NCBI RefSeq assembly: GCF_011299595.1
Contig: NZ_CP049867.1
Span: 3,782,001-3,846,000, forward strand
Reading direction: 5' to 3'
Source of the DNA: Nocardioides sp. HDW12B
GTDB taxonomy: Bacteria; Actinomycetota; Actinomycetes; Propionibacteriales; Nocardioidaceae
DNA length: 64,000 nt
Shown here: piece after piece, positions 35,261-44,073 of the stretch
How the letters are laid out: each line of letters opens with the position of its first letter
How positions within the stretch are numbered: the first letter of the stretch is position 1
Notes under the pieces: generated by a model
The model's database searches: none
The model's input: the letters and a program-made list of their open reading frames with translations, nothing else
What the model was told of the DNA's origin: nothing
Translations under genes and position numbers: made by a program

Positions 35261-36100
35261 GTGCCGGAGCTGCCCGAGGTCGAGTCCGCCCGCCAGGTCA
35301 TCGAGCGCTCCGCGCTGGACCGCCGCATCGTCGACGTCGACGACGCCGACACCTACGAGTGCCGCCCGCACGCCCCCGGAGAGATCAGGGAGGCGCTGGT
35401 CGACCGGCGCCTGCGCGCGGTGCACCGCCGCGGCAAGCTGATGTGGTGCGAGACCACGGGCATCCGCTCGCGCCAGGGGGAGGGACCGCACCTCGGCATC
35501 CACCTCGGCATGAGCGGCCGGATCCTCGTGGAGGACCGGAGCACCAGCGACGAAGGCGGGGACTACGAGGGCAGCGGCGGGCAGTCCGACGGAGGGCGGC
35601 CGAGCCGTCCCCGCAAGGAGGAGTGGTACCGCTTCACCCTCACCTTCGACGACGGCGGTCGGCTGCGCCTCTTCGACAAGCGCAGGCTGGGGCGGGTGCG
35701 GCTCGACCCCGACCTCGACGCGCTGGGACCCGATGCCGGCGAGATCGGTCGCGAGGAGTTCCGCGAGCGGGTCGGACGCGGTACGGCGCCGCTCAAGGCG
35801 CGTCTGCTGGACCAGGGAACGCTGGCGGGGGTCGGGAACCTGCTCGCCGACGAGGTGCTGTGGCAGAGCCGGCTGGACCCGCAGCGACCGTCCGGCAACC
35901 TGTCGACCGAGGAGCTCGACGAGCTCAGACGCGAGCTGCGCAAGGGGATCCGGCGGGCCATCGACAAGGGCGGGGTCCACACCGGCGAGGTCATCGCCCA
36001 CCGGAAGCACGGGGGACACTGTCTCCGCTGCGGCGCGGAGATGAAGCGGGCGACGGTCGGGAGCCGGACGACGTGGTGGTGCCCCCAGGAGCAGGTCTGA
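35261..36100 (+). CDS. Fpg/Nei family DNA glycosylase
   Basis: 279 residues. Mature N-terminus PELPEVESAR supplies the catalytic Pro and Glu of this family; LGIHLGMSGRILVED and GVGNLLADEVLWQ are typical. A Ser/Gly/Asp-rich insertion lies at ~95-118. The C-terminal zinc finger is HCLRCG...TTWWCPQEQV: the usual CPxCQ ending reads CPQEQ, so the fourth cysteine is missing. GTG 35261 is six bases after CAGACT (leaderless). Removes oxidised bases from DNA. Confidence 0.92.
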   Translation: MPELPEVESARQVIERSALDRRIVDVDDADTYECRPHAPGEIREALVDRRLRAVHRRGKLMWCETTGIRSRQGEGPHLGIHLGMSGRILVEDRSTSDEGGDYEGSGGQSDGGRPSRPRKEEWYRFTLTFDDGGRLRLFDKRRLGRVRLDPDLDALGPDAGEIGREEFRERVGRGTAPLKARLLDQGTLAGVGNLLADEVLWQSRLDPQRPSGNLSTEELDELRRELRKGIRRAIDKGGVHTGEVIAHRKHGGHCLRCGAEMKRATVGSRTTWWCPQEQV

Positions 36101-36129
36101 CGACGGGACTGCACTGCCGCCGGTCCGGC

Positions 36130-36648
36130 TCAGCCGGCCGCCTCCAGCTCCTTCAGGTAGACCCGCAACGGATCGAGCCCTGCGTCCGCGCGACGCTCGT
36201 CGACGGACGACCGGTCGGCGATGGGGGTGCGCGGCCGCCAGCCGTCCCGAGGGTCGAGCTCCCACTGCGTCCCGTACTCCCGCGGATCGCCCTCGGCCAC
36301 CAGGACGCGGTCGGTCAGGTACGCGAGGTCCCCGGGCGAGGCGTCCTCCGCGGCCACGGCCGTCTCGAGCAGCGTCAGGGCGCGACGCTGCAGGGCGAGG
36401 TCGAGGTCCGCGTGCTGGGCGACGACCCACGCCGCGGTCGAAGCCTTCCTGCCCACGAGGTCCCATCCCGGCCACCCGTGCTCGTCGAGGAGCTCGCGGC
36501 GCAGGTCCTCGTCAGCGGTACCGGCGGTGCTGGCGCTGTCGGCGGTCTGGCGGGCAGGCGCTCGGGACGCGTCGTCCCCGCACGCCGTCAGTGCCGTCGC
36601 GGCCACCGCCGTGATCACGACGGCGAGGGACGCGAGCGGACGGGGCAT
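36130..36648 (-). CDS. DUF6624-like lipoprotein
   Basis: 172 residues. Lipoprotein signal with lipobox LTAC at ~20-23, then a helical domain with YLTDRVLVAEGDPREYGTQW, the typical core of DUF6624 proteins, and RADAGLDPLRVYLKEL at the end. Function unknown. Convergent with the glycosylase gene (29 bases between). Confidence 0.82.
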   Translation of the reverse strand: MPRPLASLAVVITAVAATALTACGDDASRAPARQTADSASTAGTADEDLRRELLDEHGWPGWDLVGRKASTAAWVVAQHADLDLALQRRALTLLETAVAAEDASPGDLAYLTDRVLVAEGDPREYGTQWELDPRDGWRPRTPIADRSSVDERRADAGLDPLRVYLKELEAAG

Positions 36649-36724
36649 GCTCCAGGCGAGGCCGGAGCCGACGGGGAGTCACGGGCGTGATCGGGGCGGG
36701 CCTCGGCGCCGGACCGCGTGGCCC

Positions 36725-37153
36725 CTAGGCGAGCGGGACCTCGCGCAGGGGGTCGCCGCCGTCGACGTACAGCCGGCCGGACGGGACCAGCGCCGCGCGG
36801 ATGCGGGCGCGCGCGAGGGCTCCCGCCCTCGGGTGCCGCCCGTCGAGGGCGCCGACGCGGACCGCGAAGCAGAGGTCGTACGGCGCCTCGCCGGGCTGGA
36901 GCGCGAGCTCCTCGGCGGCGACGCAGCGCACCGACAGGGTGCCGGCGGCGATCTCGTCGGCGCACGCCCGCTCGACCAGCGCCACGCCGCGCGGGGAGCG
37001 GTCGACCACGAGCACGTGCCCCGACGGCCCGACCCGGGAGGCGACCTCGCGGGCCGCGGCACCCGGCGCCCCGCCGATCTCCAGCACGCGCAGGCCGGTC
37101 CGCAGCGGCAGCGCGTCGACGACGGCGGCGAGCCGTGGGGACAGGTCGGTCAC
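36725..37153 (-). CDS. Small SAM-dependent methyltransferase
   Basis: 142 residues, shorter than most class I methyltransferases. The SAM-binding motif GLRVLEIGGAPGAAAREVA and motif II acidic loop (VDRSPRGVALVERA) are clear, but the later substrate-binding strands are short. GTG 37153 is six bases after CAGGAT (leaderless). Substrate unknown. Confidence 0.8.
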   Translation of the reverse strand: MTDLSPRLAAVVDALPLRTGLRVLEIGGAPGAAAREVASRVGPSGHVLVVDRSPRGVALVERACADEIAAGTLSVRCVAAEELALQPGEAPYDLCFAVRVGALDGRHPRAGALARARIRAALVPSGRLYVDGGDPLREVPLA

Positions 37154-37181
37154 CCGCCCATCCTGCCCGGGCCGCCCGCTC

Positions 37182-37288
37182 CTGGTCACGCCCCGCAGGT
37201 CGGCCGGTTCGTGGGCGATGCCTGCAGGTTCGGGGCCCGCGAACCTGCAGGCCGACCGGACGACGTCGCTGACGAAGGGAGTGACCAG
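37182..37288. repeat. Complex palindromic intergenic element (E)
   Basis: Nested inverted repeats: outer CTGGTCAC (37182-37189) with GTGACCAG (37281-37288); GGTCGGCC (37198-37205) with GGCCGACC (37250-37257); and a perfect core GCCTGCAGGTTCG (37220-37232) with its complement (37240-37252) around GGGCCCG. Similar in size to element A but different in sequence. Confidence 0.65.
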
Positions 37289-37317
37289 AACCTGGCCGGC
37301 CCGGGCAGGGGCGGGGG

Positions 37318-37965
37318 TCAGGGCTCGATGAGCCCGGCGCGCACGGCGTAGCGGGTCAGCTCGGTCCGGTCCCGCATGCCCAGCTTGGTGAGCACGTTGG
37401 CGCGGTGGCGCTCGACGGTCTTGACGCTGATGACGAGCGCCGCCGCGATCTCCTTCGACGACCATCCCTCGGCGATCAGCTTGACCACCTCGTCCTCCCG
37501 CGCGGTCAGCACCGCCTTCGGGATGCGCTCGCCGCGGCGCATGCGCTCGAGGAAGTCGCGCACGAGCGCCCGCTCCACCCCGGCGTAGAGGAACGAGTCG
37601 CCCCGGCTGGCCGCCCGGCACGCCGCCACGAGGTCCTCGTCGGCGGCCGACTTGAGCACGTAGCCGCAGGCGCCGGCCTGCAGGGCGGAGAAGAAGTACT
37701 GCTCGTTGTCGTGCATCGACAGCATCAGCGTGCGGACCGCCGGCGCCCGCCGCGCGATCTCGCGCGCCGCCTGCAGGCCGGTCATCCGGGGCATCGACAC
37801 GTCGAGGACGGCCACGTCCGGCGAGTCCGCCCGGGCCAGCTCGACCGCCTCGGCGCCGTCGGCGGCCTCGGCCACCACGACCAGGTCGGGCTCGGCCTCG
37901 AGGATGCGCCGCAAGCCGGCGCGCACGAGCCCGTGGTCGTCGGCCAGCAGGATCCGGACCGTCAC
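37318..37965 (-). CDS. NarL/LuxR family response regulator
   Basis: 215 residues. Receiver domain at 1-120 with DD at residues 9-10 and phospho-acceptor D in VAVLDVSMPRMTG; LuxR-type helix-turn-helix at ~150-210 (LTAREDEVVKLIAEGWSSKE, VKTVERHRANVLTKLG). GTG 37965 overlaps the kinase stop by four bases. Forms a two-component system with the upstream kinase; target genes unknown. Confidence 0.95.
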   Translation of the reverse strand: MTVRILLADDHGLVRAGLRRILEAEPDLVVVAEAADGAEAVELARADSPDVAVLDVSMPRMTGLQAAREIARRAPAVRTLMLSMHDNEQYFFSALQAGACGYVLKSAADEDLVAACRAASRGDSFLYAGVERALVRDFLERMRRGERIPKAVLTAREDEVVKLIAEGWSSKEIAAALVISVKTVERHRANVLTKLGMRDRTELTRYAVRAGLIEP

Positions 37966-38960
37966 CGTGCCCCCGTCCCCACCGGGTCCGGCGGCCCGTC
38001 CACCGGCACCTCGAGCCGCACCTCGGTGCCGCCGCCCTCGAGCGACCCGACGTGCAGCCGCCCGCCGACCATCCGGGCTCGCTCCTCCATGCCCTGCACC
38101 CCGGCGCCACGCGTCAGCGAACCCGCGGCCGGCCCCCGGCCGTCGTCGGCGACCCGCAGCTCCAGCACCGGCCCCCGCCGGGACACCCCGAGCTCGACGG
38201 TCCGCGCGTCGGCGTGCCGGACGACGTTGGTCAGCGCCTCCTGGGCGACCCGGTAGACGACGAGCTCCACCTCGGGCGTGAGCGGCGGCAACCCGGGCAG
38301 GTATCCGCGTCGCACGGTGACCCCGCTGCGCTCGACCAGGTCGCTGGCCAGGCTCGACAACGAGTTCAGCAGCCCCAGGTCGTCCAGCACGCCCGGACGC
38401 AGCCGCTGCGAGATGCGGCGTACCTCCTCCAGGCTGCGGCGCGTCGTCTCGCGCGCCTGCTCGAGGTCACCGGCGATCGCGGGCGGTGCCGCGACCTGCG
38501 CGTGCTTCAGGCTGAGCAGGACCGCGGTCAGGCTCTGCCCGACCTCGTCGTGCAGCTCCTGCGCGATGCGCCGGCGCTCGTCCTCCTGGGCCTGCAGCGC
38601 CCGCGCCGTGCTCGTACGTCGCTCCGCCTCCAGCCGGTCGACCATCGCGTTGAACCCGCCGACGAGAGGCCGGGCCGCTCCGCTGCCGGCCTCGTCGAGG
38701 CGGCCCACCGGGCGACGCAGGTCGATGGCGGTCATGGCGCGGACCAGCCGGTCCAGGGGCCGCAGCACCGAGCGCAGCAGCAGCCCGTTGACCTCGAAGA
38801 TCACCAGCAGCCCGGCCGAGACCAGGAGGACCTCGGACCACAGCGGCCGGGCCGACACGGTGACCGGGGCGAGCAGCAGCACCAGGGTGCCGACGAGGAA
38901 GACGGCGCCGTTGATGAGGCACACCCGCCAGAACAGCGGCAGCGACAGCGTCCGGTCCAT
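37962..38960 (-). CDS. Sensor histidine kinase (NarL-type, HisKA_3)
   Basis: 332 residues. Two N-terminal membrane helices with almost no extracellular loop, a HAMP domain (RSVLRPLDRLVRAMTAIDL), HisKA_3 phospho-acceptor region (ERRRIAQELHDEVGQSLTAV) and ATPase domain (QEALTNVVRHADA, VADDGRGP, GVQGMEERARMVGG). The lack of a sensory loop suggests it senses the membrane or an internal signal. GGAAGGTGGG precedes ATG 38960. Confidence 0.93.
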   Translation of the reverse strand: MDRTLSLPLFWRVCLINGAVFLVGTLVLLLAPVTVSARPLWSEVLLVSAGLLVIFEVNGLLLRSVLRPLDRLVRAMTAIDLRRPVGRLDEAGSGAARPLVGGFNAMVDRLEAERRTSTARALQAQEDERRRIAQELHDEVGQSLTAVLLSLKHAQVAAPPAIAGDLEQARETTRRSLEEVRRISQRLRPGVLDDLGLLNSLSSLASDLVERSGVTVRRGYLPGLPPLTPEVELVVYRVAQEALTNVVRHADARTVELGVSRRGPVLELRVADDGRGPAAGSLTRGAGVQGMEERARMVGGRLHVGSLEGGGTEVRLEVPVDGPPDPVGTGAR

Positions 38961-39056
38961 CGGCCCACCTTCCCAGAGTCCGCCCTCCGGGCGAGGGCGA
39001 AGATGGGGCCACGACCCCATGTCGCGAGGGGCGCGCGGCACCGGACGCTGGAGGGC

Positions 39057-40559
39057 ATGACCCCGGCGGAGCTCAACGTGGCCGTGCTCGCCGGCACCGC
39101 GGTGCTGCTGGTGGGGGTCGCCGCCGTGCGGGTCTCCACCGGGGCCGGTCTGCCGAGCCTGCTGCTCTACCTCGCGCTGGGGCTGGTCATCGGCGAGGCG
39201 GGTCTGGGGCTCCGCTTCGACGACGCGGCGCTGGCGCAGGTGCTCGGCACCGTGGCGCTGGCGGTGATCCTGGCCGAGGGCGGACTGACCACGAGCCTGC
39301 CCGTCATCCGCCCGATCATCGGGCTGGCCGGCGTCCTCGCCACCGTCGGCGTCGCCATCAGCGTCACCGTCACCTCGCTGCTGGCCTACGTCCTGCTCGA
39401 CGTGGACGCCCGCACAGCCGTGCTCCTCGGTGCGGTCGTCTCCTCCACCGACGCCGCTGCCGTCTTCGCGGTGATGCGGACCCTGCGACTGCGTCCCCGC
39501 ACGCGGGCCACGCTGGAGGCGGAGTCGGGGTTCAACGACCCGCCGGTCATCATCCTCGTCACGCTCGTGGTCTCCGACCTGTGGGACGACCTCGACCCGG
39601 TCACCGCGTTCCTCGGGTTCCTGCAGCAGATGGGTGTCGGGGCGGTGGTCGGGGTCGCGGTCGCCTACGCCGGCCGCTCCGTGCTGAGCCGCGTCGCGCT
39701 GCCGGCGGCCGGTCTCTACCCGCTGGCGACGCTCGCCTTCGCGCTGCTCGGCTTCGGTGCCGCCGGCACCGTGGGAGGCAGCCCCTTCGTGGCGGTGTAC
39801 GTCGCGGGCCTGCTGCTGGGCAACGCCGACCTGCCCCACCGCCGGGCGACCCTGGGCTTCGCCGAGGGGCTGGCGTGGCTGGCCCAGATCGGCCTGTTCG
39901 TCCTCCTGGGCCTGCTGGCGTCGCCGGCCCGGCTGGTCGACGCCGTCGTCCCGGCCCTCGTCGTCGGGGTCGCGCTGACGCTCGTGGCCCGGCCCCTGTC
40001 GGTGTGGCTGTGCGCCACGCCGTTCGGCGTACCGCTGCGCGAGCAGCTGTTCGTCTCGTGGGCCGGCCTGCGCGGCGCCGTGCCGATCGTGCTGGCGACG
40101 TTCCCGATCACCGCGGGGCTGGCCGGCGCCGAGCGGATCTTCGACGTCACCTTCCTGCTCGTCGTGGTCTTCACGATCCTCCAGGGTCCGAGCCTGCCCT
40201 GGCTCTCGCGTCGGCTCGGGGTGGTGGAGGCCGACCAGACGCGCGACCTCGCGTTCGAGCACGCCCCGCTCGAGGAGCTGGGGGCCACGGTGGTCAGCTT
40301 CGACGTGCCCCGCACGTCGCACCTCGCCGGCGTCGAGGTCGGTGAGCTGCGGCTGCCGGGGGCCGCCGTGCTCGCCCTGGTGCTGCGCGACGGGCACCTG
40401 TTCGCACCCGCGCCGGCCAGCACGCTGCGCGTGGGCGACCAGCTGCTGCTGGCGGTGCCGTCGGGCGAGCGGGAGGCCGTCGAGCAGCGCCTGCGGGCGT
40501 TGAGCCGCGCCGGCCGGCTGGCGGCCTGGCACGGCGAGCGTGGCGAGGTGGCCGTGTGA
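39057..40559 (+). CDS. Potassium/proton antiporter (CPA1, NhaP2/CvrA type)
   Basis: 500 residues. About 12-13 membrane helices of the monovalent cation:proton antiporter fold (VVSSTDAAAVFAVMRTL, ESGFNDPPVIILVTLV with the ion-binding ND), then a cytoplasmic TrkA_C domain (LAGVEVGELRLPGAAVLALV, LRVGDQLLLAVPSGE). ATG 39057 has GGAGGG upstream. Its stop overlaps the next start by four bases. Confidence 0.92.
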   Translation: MTPAELNVAVLAGTAVLLVGVAAVRVSTGAGLPSLLLYLALGLVIGEAGLGLRFDDAALAQVLGTVALAVILAEGGLTTSLPVIRPIIGLAGVLATVGVAISVTVTSLLAYVLLDVDARTAVLLGAVVSSTDAAAVFAVMRTLRLRPRTRATLEAESGFNDPPVIILVTLVVSDLWDDLDPVTAFLGFLQQMGVGAVVGVAVAYAGRSVLSRVALPAAGLYPLATLAFALLGFGAAGTVGGSPFVAVYVAGLLLGNADLPHRRATLGFAEGLAWLAQIGLFVLLGLLASPARLVDAVVPALVVGVALTLVARPLSVWLCATPFGVPLREQLFVSWAGLRGAVPIVLATFPITAGLAGAERIFDVTFLLVVVFTILQGPSLPWLSRRLGVVEADQTRDLAFEHAPLEELGATVVSFDVPRTSHLAGVEVGELRLPGAAVLALVLRDGHLFAPAPASTLRVGDQLLLAVPSGEREAVEQRLRALSRAGRLAAWHGERGEVAV

Positions 40560-41839
40560 GCGCGACCCTCGCCGTCGTCGTCTTCGTCGTCACCTACACG
40601 CTCATCGCCACCGAGCGGGTGCCACGGGTCCACGCCGCCATCGGTGGCGCCGCGGTCATGGCCGTGCTGGGGATCGTCGACACCGACACCGCCTTCTACG
40701 ACAGCGACCGCGGCATCGACTGGAACGTCATCGCCCTGCTCTTCGGGATGATGCTGATCGTCGGGGTCCTGCGGCAGACCGGGCTGTTCGGCTTCCTCGC
40801 GGTGTGGTGCGTGCAGGTCTCCCGGGGGCGCCCCTTCCCCCTGATGGCGCTGCTCATCGTGGTGACGGCCTCCGCCTCGGCGCTGCTCGACAACGTCACG
40901 ACCGTGCTGCTGGTGGCCCCGGTCGTCCTCCGGGTCTGCCGCGAGCTCGACCTCCCGAGCGGGCCCTACCTGATCTCCGTGGCGTGCGCGTCCAACATCG
41001 GGGGGACGGCGACGCTGATCGGTGACCCGCCCAACATCATGATCGCGAGCCGCACCGGGCTGACCTTCAACGACTTCCTGGCGAACCTCGCGCCCCTCGT
41101 CGTGGTGCTGGTCGTCGTCTACGTGGGGCTGTGCCGGGTCTACTTCCGCCGGGTCCTCACCGTCTCGGGCGGCGGCGTGCCGGTGCCCCCGCCGGCGGCC
41201 GACCCGTGGGAGCAGATCGTCGACCGGGGTCTGCTGTGGCGGTGCCTGGCGGTGCTCGTGGTCGTGATTGCAGGCTTCGTCATGCACTCCGTGGTGCACG
41301 TGCAGCCCGCCCTGGTGGCGCTGCTGGGGGCGGTCGCGATGATCCTCGTGGCGCGTGCCTCGACCGAGGAGGTCCTGGCCGACGTCGAGTGGGAGACGCT
41401 CGCCTTCTTCATGGCGCTCTTCGTGCTCGTCGGCGGGCTCTCGGGCGAGGGCGTCATCGACGCGATCGGCTCGTTCGCCGTCGACGCGGCCGACGGGCGG
41501 TGGTTCCTGGCCGCGACGACATTGCTCTTCGGGTCCGCGGTGCTCGGTGCCTTCGTCGACAACATCCCCTACACGGCGGCGATGATCCCCGTCGTGGAGG
41601 ACCTCGTGGCGACCGACCCGGACGCTGCCTTCCCGTTGTGGTGGGCGTTCGCGCTCGGCGCGGACCTCGGCGGCAACACCACCGCGGTGGCGGCCGGGGC
41701 CAACGTCGTGGTGACCGGGATCGCTGCCCGGTCGGGCGAGCCGATCAGCTTCTGGCAGTTCACCAAGCACGGCCTGCTGACGACGGCGGTGACGCTCACG
41801 ATCGCGTGGGTCTACGTGGGCTGGCGCTACTTCTCCTGA
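40556..41839 (+). CDS. SLC13/ArsB-NhaD-type permease
   Basis: 427 residues, about 11 membrane helices of the ion transporter superfamily. Two copies of the characteristic re-entrant motif: NIGGTATLIGDPPNIMI and ALGADLGGNTTAVAAGANVV. It could export arsenite, or carry sodium/proton or anions; no arsenic genes are adjacent. GTG 40556 forms a GTGA overlap with the antiporter gene, so the two transporters are co-translated. Confidence 0.88.
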   Translation: MSATLAVVVFVVTYTLIATERVPRVHAAIGGAAVMAVLGIVDTDTAFYDSDRGIDWNVIALLFGMMLIVGVLRQTGLFGFLAVWCVQVSRGRPFPLMALLIVVTASASALLDNVTTVLLVAPVVLRVCRELDLPSGPYLISVACASNIGGTATLIGDPPNIMIASRTGLTFNDFLANLAPLVVVLVVVYVGLCRVYFRRVLTVSGGGVPVPPPAADPWEQIVDRGLLWRCLAVLVVVIAGFVMHSVVHVQPALVALLGAVAMILVARASTEEVLADVEWETLAFFMALFVLVGGLSGEGVIDAIGSFAVDAADGRWFLAATTLLFGSAVLGAFVDNIPYTAAMIPVVEDLVATDPDAAFPLWWAFALGADLGGNTTAVAAGANVVVTGIAARSGEPISFWQFTKHGLLTTAVTLTIAWVYVGWRYFS

Positions 41840-41916
41840 CGTCACACCGTCCCGATGCGACGGAACGGGTCGGTTCACGGCAGAATGGTGCCTTCACGCC
41901 GGGAGGAGCCGAGACG

Positions 41917-43719
41917 ATGACCGACACCACCGGTGCAGATCAGGACACGCAGGACCAGCAGGGCCACGACGACCGACCCACCTTCGCCGACCTCGGGATC
42001 GACGAGCGGGTGCTCAAGGCGCTGACGAAGGTCGGCTACGAGACGCCCTCACCGATCCAGGCCGCCACGATCCCGCCGCTGCTGGAGGGCCGCCACGTCG
42101 TCGGCCTGGCCCAGACCGGCACCGGCAAGACGGCGGCGTTCGCCGTACCGATCCTGTCGCGCATCGACCTCAAGCAGAAGACGCCGCAGGCGCTGGTGCT
42201 CGCGCCCACGCGCGAGCTGGCGCTGCAGGTCTCCGAGGCGTTCGAGCGCTACGCCGCGCACCTGCCCGGCCTGCACGTGCTGCCCGTCTACGGCGGCCAG
42301 GGGTACGGCGTGCAGCTCTCGGCCCTGCGTCGCGGCGTCCACGTCGTGGTCGGCACCCCCGGGCGGATCATGGACCACCTGGAGAAGGGCACGCTCGACC
42401 TCTCCGAGCTGCGGTTCCTCGTGCTCGACGAGGCCGACGAGATGCTGAAGATGGGCTTCGCCGACGACGTCGAGACGATTCTCGCCGACACCCCGGCCGA
42501 CAAGCACGTCGCGCTGTTCAGCGCCACGATGCCGCCGGCGATCCGACGGATCTCGAAGAAGTACCTCGAGGACCCGGTCGAGATCACCGTCAAGAACACC
42601 ACCGCCACGGCGCCGAACATCGCCCAGCGCTACCTGCTGGTGAGCTACCCGCAGAAGGTCGACGCGCTCACGCGCATCCTCGAGGTCGAGAACTTCGAGG
42701 GCATGATCGTCTTCGTCCGCACCAAGAACGAGACCGAGACGCTGGCCGAGAAGCTGCGGGCCCGCGGCTACTCCGCGACCGCGATCAACGGCGACATCGC
42801 GCAGAACGTCCGCGAGCGGACCGTCAACCAGCTCAAGGCCGGCAAGCTCGACATCCTCGTGGCCACCGACGTCGCCGCGCGCGGCCTCGACGTCGAGCGC
42901 ATCAGCCACGTCGTGAACTACGACATCCCCACCGACACCGAGTCCTACGTGCACCGCATCGGTCGCACCGGACGGGCCGGGCGCAGCGGTGACGCGATCT
43001 CGTTCGTCACCCCGCGCGAGCGCTACCTGCTCAAGCTCATCGAGCGGACCACCAAGCAGCCGCTGGTGCAGATGCAGCTGCCGTCGGCCGAGGACGTCAA
43101 CGAGACGCGCCTCAACCGCTTCGACGACCAGATCACCGCGGCGCTGCAGCAGGCGACGCGCATCGAGCGCTTCCGCGACATCATCAAGCACTACGTCAAC
43201 GAGCACGACGTTCCGGAGGTCGACGTCGCCGCGGCGCTGGCCGTGGTGGCGCAGGGTGACACCCCGCTGCTGCTCGACCCGGCCGACGAGAAGCCGCAGC
43301 GCCCTGAGCGTCAGGAGCGGTTCGACCGTCCCGAGCGCGGCGGCCCCGACCGGGGACCCGCCCGTGGCCGGCCGCAGCGCGGTCGCAGCGACGTGCCCAT
43401 GGCGCCGTACCGGATCGCGGTCGGCAAGCGGCACAAGGTCGAGCCCCGCCAGATCGTCGGCGCCATCGCCAACGAGGGCGGGCTCGGGCGCGGCGACTTC
43501 GGCCACATCGATATCCGGATGGACCACTCGATCGTCGAGCTGCCGCGCGATCTGTCGCCGGAGTCGCTGTCGAAGCTGTCGCGGACCCGGATCTCCGGCA
43601 AGCTCATCGCGCTCGAGCCCGACGCCGGCGGCGCGCCGCGCGGGGCCGAGCGGCCCGAGCGTGGCGGCGACTTCGCCCGGCGCGACAAGAAGCCGCGCCA
43701 CAAGAAGCCCCGGGACTGA
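41917..43719 (+). CDS. deaD: DEAD-box RNA helicase
   Basis: 600 residues. Helicase core with Q motif (PSPIQAATIPPLL), AQTGTGKT, PTRELA, DEAD in VLDEADEML, SAT, then ARGLDVERISHVVNYD and HRIGRTGRAGR. The C-terminus has an Arg-rich linker, a DbpA-type RNA-binding domain (RIAVGKRHKVEPRQIVGAIA) and a basic tail. Unwinds RNA in ribosome assembly and mRNA decay, often important in the cold. GGGAGGAG precedes ATG 41917. Confidence 0.96.
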   Translation: MTDTTGADQDTQDQQGHDDRPTFADLGIDERVLKALTKVGYETPSPIQAATIPPLLEGRHVVGLAQTGTGKTAAFAVPILSRIDLKQKTPQALVLAPTRELALQVSEAFERYAAHLPGLHVLPVYGGQGYGVQLSALRRGVHVVVGTPGRIMDHLEKGTLDLSELRFLVLDEADEMLKMGFADDVETILADTPADKHVALFSATMPPAIRRISKKYLEDPVEITVKNTTATAPNIAQRYLLVSYPQKVDALTRILEVENFEGMIVFVRTKNETETLAEKLRARGYSATAINGDIAQNVRERTVNQLKAGKLDILVATDVAARGLDVERISHVVNYDIPTDTESYVHRIGRTGRAGRSGDAISFVTPRERYLLKLIERTTKQPLVQMQLPSAEDVNETRLNRFDDQITAALQQATRIERFRDIIKHYVNEHDVPEVDVAAALAVVAQGDTPLLLDPADEKPQRPERQERFDRPERGGPDRGPARGRPQRGRSDVPMAPYRIAVGKRHKVEPRQIVGAIANEGGLGRGDFGHIDIRMDHSIVELPRDLSPESLSKLSRTRISGKLIALEPDAGGAPRGAERPERGGDFARRDKKPRHKKPRD

Positions 43720-43761
43720 CGCTCGGCCCTCACCGGCCGCCGTCGGGCCTCGCGGCCGCGG

Positions 43762-43920
43762 TCAGCGCGGGTGGCGGCGGACCGTCGAGCCGCAGCGCGG
43801 GCAGTGGGTCCCGTGGCACACGTCGAGCTCCTGGCCGCAGCGGCAGGCCGAGGCGAGCTCACGTCGCTCGTCCACGCTCACGCTCAGTGTCGAGATCCAT
43901 CCGTGCCGCTCGGTGGTCAT
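43762..43920 (-). CDS. Small zinc-ribbon protein
   Basis: 52 residues with CRCG near the middle and CHGTHCPRCG at the end, so two cysteine knuckles likely bind zinc. ATG 43920 has GAGGAG seven bases upstream. Unrecognised; the conserved-looking cysteines and ribosome-binding site make it likely real. Confidence 0.6.
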   Translation of the reverse strand: MTTERHGWISTLSVSVDERRELASACRCGQELDVCHGTHCPRCGSTVRRHPR

Positions 43921-44073
43921 CGCCCGTGCTCCTCGATCCGGTGCTGCCGTCATGAGGGAGACGGTCGCCCGCGCTCCCCATGACGTGATTCGCCGCAGAG
44001 ATTCTGCCGGATGGGTTTGGAGCGAGTGAGGGCGGGGTAGGTCAGTTGGTCGCGGGGTCAGCCGAGGGCGGGG

